NCBI GenBank assembly: GCA_038025085.1
Contig: CM076147.1
Coordinates: 29,898,266 to 29,962,265, forward strand
Reading direction: 5' to 3'
Length of the DNA stretch: 64,000 nucleotides
From: Tetragonia tetragonoides
Taxonomy: Eukaryota > Streptophyta > Magnoliopsida > Caryophyllales > Aizoaceae
The notes beneath the pieces were generated by a model. It did not search any database. It worked only from the letters and a program-made list of their open reading frames with translations, and had not been told where the DNA came from. How positions within the stretch are numbered: position 1 is the first letter of the stretch; each line of letters starts with the position of its first letter. A program made the position numbers and the translations under genes. This document shows, piece after piece, positions 38,533 through 49,120 of this stretch.

Positions 38533-39763
38533 GTTGACAAAGAAATTCAAAAGGTGTCAAAGAAATTGATCCACACTGATGCAAATCATGAGCAGGTGTT
38601 TCATTTGTGTGTGTTCTATTCTTCATGCTTATTGATCAAAGCTAAGAGTTTTGATAATGCTTCAGCAGTAATCTGAAGTGCAGACTCCTTCGAAGGAACT
38701 CCTCGCTTCTGCAGTGAACTTTAGTAGCAATTCTGTCTTGAATAGCCTGCCACCCAAAAACTTGAACTTTAGAAGGTACTTAGGCTGTCCAAATTTGGCT
38801 TGAAAAATCCCATGGACCATTAATCCTATCCTGTAGCTTAGAATACAACTTTCTAAAAGTAAATTGTCCATGCAAATTAAATCATAAGACCACACTCACT
38901 TGTCTTGTTCGTTCATACTTAAAGTCACAGAACTAAGAACCTGAAGTAGTTATTGTACTTTTTCAGCCTTCCAAGCTCTCAAATCTCTCCTAAAAGAAAG
39001 GCTACGTACCCATTTAACACCATCCCAATGACCCATGCCACTAATAGTCATTCCTTTGTGTAGTGATCCCGTAAAGTCTGGGATAAAAGTAATCTGCTAT
39101 CTACTTAGGTACATGTCATGCACTTACCATGATTCATGAACCACTTACTCCTTTCTATAGTATTCCTTTAGTTTCTGCAAATTGTTTGTTTTGGCATTCA
39201 ACTGATATTATTTCTTGCACTTAAGGTTGACAAAGAAACTCAAAAGATACTAAAGAAGTTGATCCACGCTGATGCAAATCATGAGCAGGTATTTCATTTG
39301 TATGTGTTTTGTATCTTCATGGTTATTGATCAAAGCTAAGAGCTTTGATGCGTAGGTACATGTCATGCTCTAAGCATGATTCATGCGCCACTTAGCTATT
39401 CCTTTAGTTTCAGCAAATTGTTTGTTGTGGCATACAACTCATGAAATTAGTTCTTGTACTTAAGGTTGACAAAGAAACTCAAAAGGTGCCAAAGAAGTTG
39501 ATCCAGACTGATGCAAATTATGAGCAGGTATTTCATTTGTGAATGTTTTTGTTTCTTCATGCTTATCGATCAAAGGTAAGAGCTTTCATGCTTAGGTACA
39601 TGTCGGCTCTTAGCATGATTCATGCACCACTTAGTTATTCCTTTAGTTTCAGCTAATTGTTTGTTGTGGCATTCAACTGAAATTAGTTCTTGCACTTAAG
39701 GTTGACAAAGAAATTCAAAAGGTGCCAAAGAAGTTGATCCGAAATGATAAAGAAATTCAGAAA
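38533..39763 (+). repeat. Tandemly duplicated 63-base exons with flanking intron
   Basis: Three exons of exactly 63 bases (38533-38595, 39226-39288, 39465-39527), all phase 0, encode variants of VDKEIQKVPKKLIHTDANHE. A fourth, diverged copy opens the exon at 39701, and the end of exon 38217-38440 (PKKLIRIDANQEQ) is a partial fifth. Introns are duplicated too, with a period of about 236-239 bases; the first interval is lengthened by a LINE fragment. Any copy can be skipped without shifting the frame. Confidence 0.85.
38662..39065 (-). mobile_element. LINE ORF2 fragment (zf-RVT region) in an intron
   Basis: On the minus strand the sequence encodes VQVFGWQAIQDRIATKVH and RRSLHFRLL, typical of the zinc-finger RVT part of plant LINE ORF2. 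It interrupts the first of the duplicated introns and explains why that interval is about 450 bases longer than the others. Confidence 0.6.
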
Positions 39764-39902
39764 TGGGCGACAGAAGAGACGAAAAGGGCTGTTTACATTG
39801 CCAAGACCATGCAAGAATTCGACAAAGATATGTACCTAGCACCGTTTTATGAGGGGTAAGTAGGTAATTTGTTTATTTGTTCTAAAATAATTGAAAGCTA
39901 AT

Positions 39903-40065
39903 AGCACCAGAAGCAGCGCAGCACCGCACCAGCCACCAGCAGCTGTGCATCAGCAGCTTCCTGGGTGCAGCAGCAGTAGCTATCTGGGTGCAGCAGCAGC
40001 AGCAGCAGCTGCTGTGCTGCGTGCGGCACCAGCAGGACTAGCAGTTGTGCTGCGTGCACCAGCAG
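39903..40065 (+). repeat. CAG/GCA-rich tract inside intron
   Basis: The tract repeats AGCAGCAGC and variants, giving an Ala/Gln-rich open frame (39891-40142). The protease exons join across it in phase (39855 to 40193), so I treat it as intronic low-complexity DNA. Confidence 0.6.
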
Positions 40066-41174
40066 GTATTCAGAGTTTCAAACAAACAAACTTTAGCAGC
40101 TCCATTTCGAGAGAGGCACTCCCAAAATATGTTGATAGTTAATTGGCATATTCTTTTTGGTTATTTGGTTGCTAAACTTAATTTATTTGCAGCACACATT
40201 AGATGTTATGTGTGATTAAACCGAAGCAAAATATTTCATATTGGTTGGATTCGCTATGGCAGCCACCCCGCAAGGATTTTAAATTAATACTTGGAAAGTA
40301 AGTATTCAGATAACTCTTAACATATGAGAAAAATAAATTCAAACAAGCTTTGGCAACAACTTATTTTGAGATATTTGTCGTATCTATTCTATAGGGCTAT
40401 GTCAACCTATCAAATGAGTTTAGGAATCCCGCCTCACCAACATAAGGGTCGAATGGAAGGAGATACATGTAAGATCATATTTTTGCGTTTTGTCTTTTGT
40501 TGTATAATTTTTCTTCACTTTAATAATTAACTTTGTTACTTTTTAACTATTGGTAGTATCATAAGCAAGTGGGTAATAAGTTGTGTGGTTATTATGGTAT
40601 GGCCTACATGAGAGACATCTTATACTTGAAAAAGCATAATATCGACCTTGTTGAGGTAATTAATACTTTGTAACTTTGTAAATTCTTTGTTAACGTGTTG
40701 CTTATAGTACGCAAATATAAGCTATTTTCTTTTCTTTGATTGACGCTATTGTAGCATTTCAAGGGGGCCTCAAAACCATATGCCAGACACGGTTTGGATA
40801 ATGTTCGAGATCTAATGACCACGTATTTCATGAGCAAAGAGTTGGTGAACGTCGAAAAATAATTAATGATTGTAGTATGAGACCATTTTGTTGGTGAACT
40901 TATTTTACGAAACTATTAAGAGTACGTACGTTAGGAGCTAATATGTTTAAATTTTCTATTCGCATAATATATATTTTGGTTTTTGGAATCATGTATGATA
41001 TACTTTTTATTTATGAATGGAGATTTAAATGATATTGGATGCATTGGTTTGATGGTTTGTTGGATTGTAGCAGCAAGGAGAATGTGTATATATAGCAGGA
41101 CATAGTGTGGTTGGATAATACAGGAGATTGTTGGCGTTCCCATGTTTACAAAAAAAAAAATGAAAAAAAAACAA

Positions 41175-41438
41175 ACTACTGTGGTTATAAATAATGAACC
41201 GTTGTAGAAACTGAGTTACTACTACGGTTTGAAAGTATAAACCGTCGTAGTAAACATGTTTCTACTACGGTTTCCACCTAATAACCGTCATAGTAAACAC
41301 GTTTCTACTACGGTTTTAAAACCGTCGTAGTTTCCAGCATTTTCTATGGTGCCCACATATGCGACGGTTTTGCCTAGACAAGGAACCGTCGTAGTATGGG
41401 GTTTTAACCGTCGTAGTATAGGTATTTCTGTACTAGTG
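41175..41438. repeat. CACTA subterminal repeats, 3' side
   Basis: At least nine copies of an 11-base motif, ACTACGGTTT or AACCGTCGTAG and variants, occur in both orientations within 265 bases of the 3' terminus. Such arrays are typical binding sites for the accessory transposition protein of En/Spm elements. Confidence 0.8.
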
Positions 41439-41471
41439 TGTTCTCCGGCGAAGGACGGCAACAGTGAGGCC

Positions 41472-41502
<31 letters not shown>

Positions 41503-41916
41503 GTGAGAGAGAAGAGAGAAATTGTGAGGTTTTGGCTCAGTTTTTGCAACTGATCAACTGGCTCATCTCTTAGCTTAAATAGGTGTCTAGTCAATGAAAG
41601 TCAAAACCTACTAGACCTAGGATTAATTTTCTGATTTAATTGCTAGTTAAAACAATTAAAACTAATTAAAAGCTAATTAAAACCAATTAAAACAATATGA
41701 ATAAACCTTATTCATATACAAAACTATTTTAATTAAATCCCTCAATTTGATAATTATAAATCCCGAAATTTCCATAATAATAATTAATATTATTATGGCT
41801 TAATTTGAGTAAATCGAATTGTTAAATAAATTTACGATTTAAATCTCCGAAACTATTTATAAATGAATTATAAATCGATATTATAATTATAGAAAATATT
41901 GGGGTATCACAGGGTA

Positions 41917-44747
41917 TGGATGTTCTTTCCCGTAAAGAGGGGTATATTTGAAAAACTTATGGGATGACTCGCAACTTAGAGTCGAATTGATCCGAGTAAC
42001 CCCCTACTCTCCTCGAAGAAGTAGGAAAAGGCTCAAATGGGATGATTAGCCTGCTCATTCGAGGCGTTCAACCCAACAACACTTGGTAATATACGGGGAT
42101 CAACCCAATTCTTAGCTTTGAGTATAAAGATTAGACTTCTAAAAAATATTCGTTCTTCACTGGGGAATAACATTCATTGGGCGTGGATAGATGGATAATT
42201 TGTGTAGAGTATGGGTATGTATTGGTGGTTAATGGCTTAAAGGAGTCTTTCCGATAGGATCCCCCGGGGTTGCCCGAAGCCAAATAAGAGGGGACGATCA
42301 ATAATTAGCTTCTATTCGATCATAGGTATTCCACTTGGGAAAATGGTTGTACCTGGGAAAATATGGATTCCACTGGGAAAAGTGAATTTGTATAAAGGTG
42401 ATTTGATGGAATGGTAGGTGGAACACCCATGATCGCGTATAAGCAAATTTCTGATTCTAACCTTGAATTTGGCCCCGCGTCGGATGTGTACATAAATGAA
42501 TACACTGGTTTTAAAAAACGTTTTTAACATAATATACATCACACAAGTGAGAGAAGTTTTTTTTATTTTATTTTCTGAGTTGTATTATTAGGTGGAAGCA
42601 TATGAATGCAAATGTACAAAATGCAAATAAAGAGGCCTCGGAATAAAAGAATTACAAATTGAGTATTTACAATACAAATACAAAATGATCTTCGTCTTCA
42701 GAAGTTGGACTTATTCACAAAGGATTGGTTCATTTACAAAAGAATTGATTTATTTACAAAAGAATTAGTTATTTACTAAAGCGGTTTGAAAGAACCGACA
42801 AGGGATTAGTCCAAACGCGACTTCTTGACTCCAAATTTATTTTTATAATTAGTGAGACACACTAAAAGAATAAACTAGAGAGTTTCATATTTTTGTGGGT
42901 TCATTTGATAATTAAACGAAAATCGTTCATAGAATCGAACAAAACCGATTTTACAATAATCTGGACAGAAATTCTAGAATTCATATCTCGGTCATAACTC
43001 AACCAAATCGAGTGCTTCAAAATCCTAACTTGATTTATTTTATATCATGTTTTCACTGTAAAAATCTCAAGTCAAGACAGTTGACTATCGGTGAGTTATT
43101 CACGATTTACTAGCTTCGGGAAGTCTTTGGACAGACCATTGGTTTTTGATTTATTGGGAACTATAAGTTATCTAGGTTTAATATTTACAGAACTTAGACA
43201 AGACATCAAGGTAGTTGTGTACACATAATTTCATGAATTTTAGACAAGTCTAAGTCATTTAACGAAAATAAAAAAAAAAAGAACTATACAAAAAGCCCTA
43301 ATGTTCTAAACTAACCAAAGTCTTTCATTTTGACAGAACCAAGCTCGGTTTGATTAATTCATTAAAAATCAAAAATACATCCGAATAGAGTGATTCCAAA
43401 GCCTAGATTGGTTCTTATTGAGTCTAATATCCAAATCAAAGTTCATCTTTCATTGAAAAGGTGCAAACCACCGCAGACGTTTCAGTTAAGTGAACATTAT
43501 CATTTCTGGACACATAGTCGGTTGGTTAATTTTAGAATTAAATCTACTTCGTTACAGTTGAATTCTTCTTTACAGATTGAATTATACACACTAAGGACTT
43601 CCTAAAAATATTATCAAAGAAAACACACTATCCTAAGTAGTTAAAGTGAGCCATTTATTTACAAGGTCGAAATCTGAGAAAATCTTCAGAGGGACAGCAC
43701 TACTTTGTCTTTTTTAAAAAACTCATTTAAACTTCATTTGGTATCCAAAATGGACAAAATAGGTGGCTGTAGACATCTAAGGAAGTCCTCTTTAATTTAC
43801 TCAGAAATAGACCAAGCTCAAAACATAACTGTTTGTTAGTTATTTCCACATCTATGGGCGCTGGTCAGTTTCAGACACAGAAATTTCCAAATTCAATTGT
43901 GGACGACTGCACTAATTGATCTGGATAATTTTTATCTCGTTAGAAATCCCTCTGGACAAGGTTTCCTATGACACTAATTTCATCAAATTCCAACCATTGG
44001 ATCTTCCTAGATCTATAAATGAATTCTGCTCTAAAAACTATCAACTATTCGGATTATTACAACTTTGTACAAAAACAATTTCGAGGCCTCTATATGCAAA
44101 ATGACCTCTTTTATTCAATTTCAAGTATAAAAAAAATGAAAATGGTGATGAGAAAGAGAGAAACATTCATTGATCATACAATTTTGGCACAAGCAACTCT
44201 CTTTCTCACCGCAAAAAATCACTCTCTACAAGCTGGATCTAAGTTCCCCATGGAGACGGGTTCGCGTGGGCACTTGAACCCTTACCTAGGAATTTTGGCC
44301 GCTCAAACAATAGGGTGGTTCATGCCCACACCTATAAAGAGTCCAACCGGTAAAAATGGGATTATTAAGGGGGATAATAGGGTTTAATAGCAATATATAT
44401 ACAAAATGAAATGGTTAGTAAAAACACTTAGAAAAAAATAATTGAAGGAGAGAGATAAAAGATTACCCTTGCGTAGATCTAGAAATCTCAATCTTCAAAA
44501 TTAAGTTAGTTAGTACAAACGCCCTTTAGTTTGCACTAACTAGATAAAAAAAAGAAGTTTTAGAAATTAAGAGAAGTTTTTAGAAAACCTTCAAAAGTTG
44601 AAGTTAGTTAAAAAGATGATAGGAAAACTAGAGAGAGAAGGAGAGTTTTAAGAAGTAGAGATGAGAAAGAGGCAAAGGGCCCTTAGGTTAGCTTTTTAAG
44701 GGGTATTTATAAGGGGGGGAAAGATGGGGGTGAATTAGGGTTAGGAG
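41917..44747. other. Middle part of long LTR-like element
   Basis: No coding domain is found. The stretch continues the element broken at 22884; the TSD GGGTA lies immediately before it. It contains repeats of ATTCCACTGGGAAAA (42330-42390) and purine-rich sequence near 44390-44750. Confidence 0.45.
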
Positions 44748-44752
44748 AAATG

Positions 44753-45229
44753 TGTTATATCTAGGGCATATTAAACATGTAGATTCGTATGAAATAAATT
44801 GGATTATGAAAAACCTGATTGAAGAACCAATGTTAATCCGAGCCCAATAAATATCGTTGTCTCCTTAAGACGTATTTACTCCCTCTCGGTGCCCAAGGTG
44901 TTGAATAAACGCCTCCCAGGATAGAACGGATTCGTCTCTAATGAAAGTGGCACTTCAATTCATTAAAACTCCATCGAATTCAACCAATGTCAATACTCAG
45001 AGATTTTGTAAAATAAGGAGAAAGTTTTGTTCTGTAAAAAGCAACGTTCTTTTTCAACAGAGCCTTTGGTTATATATATTGCTTGAGAGAGGCAGTTATC
45101 CCAAATCTCTCAATAACTGATAAGTCAGTTATTTTACTTTTAACAAATAAATAAAAATAAATAAAGATAATACCATTTTATTTATTTATCAATTTTCTAA
45201 TTCATACAAATACGAATATATTTCCAACA
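44753..45229 (-). repeat. 3' LTR (left) of second copia element
   Basis: This 477-base repeat is near-identical to 53468-53939, differing by scattered substitutions and a few short indels. Confidence 0.9.
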
Positions 45230-45772
45230 ATCCCCCCACATGAATAAAAAATTGCCTTGAAAAACAAAAACTATCTCTGAGTATTAGTAAAGAGAACTGC
45301 ATCGGGATAAGTAGTCGGGTACTTTGAACTTTTCCTAGTGAATATCTATCGGGTCTACTAGCCAATCAGTGAGCATTTATGCGTTGAACAGTCGGCCTTC
45401 TTTTGTAAACCTAGACAACAGATAACACACAGTTTTCTTAGAACATGGTTGATTCTCTTGTTCGTATTCGTTTTGGCCATGAACACTACCTGGTTCATGA
45501 GTGTTTTAAAGAACTTTAACCACCTTGAATTTCTCACTTGAAGCGGCCCCTTCACACCCACATAGGTAATCTCTATAAGGAGTAACATGTCATATCCCAC
45601 TTGAACACATCAAGTTATAAAGATTATTAAAAGCATAGCTTACCCTAAGTACTCTTAGCATGTATACATTAATAAATAATCGATGCTAACGAGTCTTGTC
45701 CACAATCTTGTTTTCCCTTTGAACCTATTTCTTGGGATCTCCAGTCAGTTAGGTAGGGTTTCCTCATGCACT

Positions 45773-48700
45773 TTATTCAATTATGGACTTTAAACCCATT
45801 TCTCCTCTTGACTTTTCAACCTGCATTCGTGACAATGCTTTGGTTAACGAATCGGCAATATTGTCTTTCGACTTTACATAGTCAAGTGAGATAATTCCAT
45901 TTTTAATCAATTTCCTAACGGTGTTTTGTCTCCGACGAATATGTCTAGACTTACCGTTATACATGGAATTCTTTGCCCTTCCAATAGCAGATTGACTATC
46001 ACAATGTATGCTAATTGGCGGCGCGAGTTTCTCCCAACAAGGAATATCTTCCAAAACTTCTCTAAGCCACTCAGCTTCTTCACCTGCTTTATCTAAAGCA
46101 ATGAATTCAGCCTCCATCGTGGATCTTGCAATGCATGTTTGTTTGGAAGATTTCCAGGAGGTTGCACCTCCTCCGAGTGTGAACACATATCCACTCGTCG
46201 ATCTAGAATCCTTAAAATCCGATATCCAATTAGCATCACAGTAACCTTCAAGTACCGCTGGATATCTCTTAAAGTGCAAACCAAAGTTTTGGGTATACTT
46301 TAAATATCCAAGAACTCTAATTAACGGTTTCCAATGTTCTCCATTAGGATTATTCGTATAACGACTTAGCCTACTTACTGCATGAGCAATATCAGGCCTT
46401 GTGCAGTTCATGACATACATTAAACTGCCTATTATACGCAAATAGTCAAGTTGAGACTTACTCTCCCCACTATTCTTTCTAAGGTGAACATTGGCTTCAA
46501 AAGGTGTTCTCATTGGCTTGATATTGTACCTTTTGAATCTTTGAAGTATTTTCTCAATATAATGAGATTGACTTAAAACTACACCATCGGTCGTTTATGA
46601 AACTTTAATTCCCAGGATAACATCCGCGACACCCAAGTCTTTCATTTCAAATTTCCTTGCCAACATTTTCTTAGTAATATTGATCATGTCATTATTACTA
46701 CCAAAAATGAGCATATCATCTACGTATAGACAAACTATTACGTAGTCTTTTTGATTTCCTTTGACATAAACACATTTGTCACCCTCATTAATTCTAAAAC
46801 CATTTGATAGCATCATACTATCAAATTTCTCATGCCATTGATTGGGGGCTTGCTTTAAACCGTAAAGAGATTTTACAAGGCGATAAACTTTCCTTTCTTA
46901 TCCCGAGACAACGAATCCTTCGGGTTGAGCCATGTAAATCTCTTCATCTAAATCACCATTCAAGAATGCTGTTTTTACATCCATTTGATGTATCTCTAAA
47001 CCTTTTAACGCAGCTATTGCTAATAGCACGCGTATCGAAGTAATTCTTGTAACTGGCGAGAAGGTGTCGAAGTAATCAAGGTCGCCTTTTTGGTTGTAAC
47101 CTTTGACAACCAACCTTGCTTTATACTTCTCAATTGAACCATCTGCTCTTCTCTTCTTTTTAAAGATCCACTTGCATCCTAGCGTTTTACTTCCAGGAGG
47201 CAAGTCTACCACTTCCCATACGTGGTTATGCATAATGGATTCAATAGCTGCAATTTCACTACTAATCACCTCTTTCCAATGAGCGGCTTCTGGCGATGCC
47301 AGGCCTCCTCAAAGGTTTGAGGTTCATCATCAATAAAGTAAGCAATATAGTCCGGTCCAAAATCTTTGGACTTTCGGACTCTCTTACTTCTTCTTGGTTC
47401 ATCTTCTTCAAGCTCTTGCCTATCACCACTAATGGAATTATGCGTCCTCTTTTGTGAAACTAATTCACTCCCCTTCTTAAAAGGAAACACATTCTCAAAG
47501 AAGGTAGCATCTCTTGATTCTATTATGGTACTTACATGTATATCCGGTGATTGGATTTGTTTACAAGAAATCTATATGCACTACTATTGCTAGCATAACC
47601 AATAAATACACAATCTATGGTTTTCGAGCCAAGTTTCGTCCTTTTTGTCTTTGGAATTGCTACTTTAGCCAAGCATCCCCACACTTTTAAATATTTAAAA
47701 TTGGGCTTACGACCTTTCCATAACTCATATGGAATATTGTGGCTTTTATGAGGCATCTTATTGAGAATATAATTGGCGGAAAGCAAGGCTTCCTCCCACA
47801 AATTCTCTGGTGCGCCCGAACTAATTAACATAGAGTTAACCATGTCTTTTAACGTTCTATTTTTCCATTCGGCAATACCGTTAGATTGAGGTGCATAAGG
47901 AGCGGTAGTTTGGTGAATTATTCCGTGTTCTAAGCAAATAGGCTCAAAAGGGAATTCATATTCACCACCTCTATCGCTTCTTATCGCCTTAATCTTTCTA
48001 CTGAGTTGATTTTCAACTTCAGCTTTATAATATTTAAAAACATCAATAGCCTCATCCTTGCTTCGTAGCAAGTATACATAGCAATATCGAGTGCAATCAT
48101 CTATAAAAGTAACAAAATACTTTTTACCACCTCTAGTTTGTACATACTTTAGATCACATAAATCAGTATGAACTAAATCTAGAGGTTCAGTTTCCCTTTC
48201 AACAGAATGAAAAGGTTTTCTTGTCATTTTTGCTTCTACACAAATTTCGCATTTATGATTAGGATCAATACTACATTTAGGCACCAAATCTAAATGCATT
48301 AATCTCCGCAAAGTGTCAAAATTAACATGTCCCAATCGCTCATGCCAAATAGTAGAAGATTCAAGCAAGTAAGAAGAAGAAGCCACATTAATGGAATTTG
48401 GTGCAATAGTCATTACATCCATTTTAAAAAGTCCATCACTAAGATATCCTTCCCCTACAAACACATTATTCTTAGTAAGTACAAACTTTTCGGATACAAA
48501 AACTAATTTCAATCCATTCTTACTAAGCAATGATCCAGAAACTAAATTCTTGCAAATTTCGGGCACATGGAGCACATTGTTCAACGTGAGAGTCTTCCCA
48601 CTAGTCATCTTGAATATAACTTTTCCATGACCCTCAACCTTGGATGTTGAGGCATTACCCATAAAAAATTGTTCTTCCTTATCAACCAATTGATAATCGG

Positions 48701-48870
48701 AGAACATCTATTTATAGGCACATATATGACAAGTCGCCCCTGTGTCCACAAACCACTCATTAGGGTTGCCCACTAAATTGCTTTGAGACACCATTGCAAA
48801 CTCCTCATTGTCATTAGAATGAATCACGGGACAGATTGTAGGGATAACCAATGATACCATTCTGTTACAC
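45773..48870 (-). pseudogene. Copia protease-integrase-RT-RNase H
   Basis: On minus, the frame begins near 48860 with a protease motif EWFVDTGATCHIC, then an in-frame TAG and ATG 48707. Pre-integrase IWHERLGHVNFDTLRRL and integrase KYFVTFIDDCTRYCYVYL and APQSNGIAEWKNRTLKDM follow. A frameshift lies between 47532 and 47490 and another near 47266. RT shows [38 protein letters not shown] and CLYVDDMLIFG, interrupted by a stop near 46898 and one near 46595. RNase H shows [20 protein letters not shown] and [19 protein letters not shown]. The frame ends at TAA 45773-45775. The domain order is that of Ty1/copia; gag is missing. Confidence 0.9.
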
Positions 48871-49120
48871 AAACAAAATTAGATATACCCACCAATATGG
48901 TTAACAAATGATATTGATAAATCTGATACAATAGTTCACTAAAAATTGTATATAAAGCATAATACGCACCATGTATCAAGAATCAAAGATTATAACAGAT
49001 GATAAACCACACTAACTCTGAGAACAATAGAAATTTTAAAGGTACGTATAAAAACAAATTTTATACACAACCGCTCTAAGAATGCGAGTCAAACCGACAA
49101 CCGTAACTAACGAGTGAAAC
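48871..49120 (-). other. AT-rich interior of second copia element
   Basis: No frame is sustained here. On minus, TTTGTTTGTGTAACAG directly before the protease region has the look of a splice acceptor, but no donor was located. Confidence 0.35.

Larger units (their letters stand above)
37085..40862 (+). pseudogene. CACTA gene: Transposase_24-like region plus Ulp1-like (C48) protease
   Basis: The exons I can join are 37085-37357, 37454-37934, 38217-38440, 38533-38595, 39226-39288, 39465-39527, 39701-39855, 40193-40297, 40395 to about 40468, 40557-40655 and 40755-40862 (TAA). The first two carry the plant En/Spm Transposase_24-type signature (KMLAEK, AIAEGISEEEARANVSPP, DILKAAFGKDEHPGRVRG). The last four resemble a Ulp1/SENP cysteine protease: YEGTH with the expected His, ISYWLDSLWQPPRKDFKL with the Asp region, and KLCGYYGMAYMRDI with the Cys. 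Breaks: TGA at 37190-37192, TAG at 40200-40202 right after the His, and a non-canonical junction near 40468. Earlier exons are not found. The family protease cleaves SUMO conjugates; activity here is unlikely. Confidence 0.7.
34367..41438 (+). mobile_element. CACTA (En/Spm-type) transposon, non-autonomous, 7072 bp
   Basis: Perfect terminal inverted repeats CACTAGTACAGAAA / TTTCTGTACTAGTG and a 3-base duplication TGT (34364-34366, 41439-41441) mark the ends; the uninterrupted site is visible in the left LTR near 25020. Subterminal regions carry repeats such as AACCGTCGTAG in both orientations. The interior holds a gene with a Transposase_24-like part and a Ulp1-like protease domain. I see no TNP2/Transposase_21 catalytic domain, so mobility would need a helper. 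Confidence 0.93.
22885..41911 (-). mobile_element. Tekay/Del-like Ty3/gypsy retrotransposon (chromovirus-type)
   Basis: The element has LTRs of about 2.6 kb (TGTAACACC...GTATCACA), 5-base duplication GGGTA (22880-22884 and 41912-41916) and gypsy domain order on the minus strand: protease, RT, RNase H, integrase and a chromodomain-like tail. The initiator tRNA-Met primer site is at 32190-32201 (minus). LTR length, primer type and chromodomain-like terminus fit the Tekay (Del) lineage. Two exceptional points are an additional ORF before gag and a CACTA transposon inside the right LTR. Confidence 0.9.
32204..41911 (-). repeat. 5' LTR of Tekay-like element (right), interrupted by CACTA element
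   Basis: After removal of the 7.07-kb CACTA insertion and its TGT duplication the repeat is about 2633 bases, matching the left LTR. Segments are 32204-34366 and 41442-41911. Confidence 0.88.

Noticed and set aside
38533..39763. Regularly spaced repeats, considered as a CRISPR-like array
   Set aside because: The repeats are coding exons with splice sites and the spacers are homologous introns; the sequence is plant nuclear DNA.
44019..44387. 122-codon plus frame in the long LTR-like element
   Set aside because: No recognisable domain, no partner evidence, and the surrounding sequence is non-coding in character.
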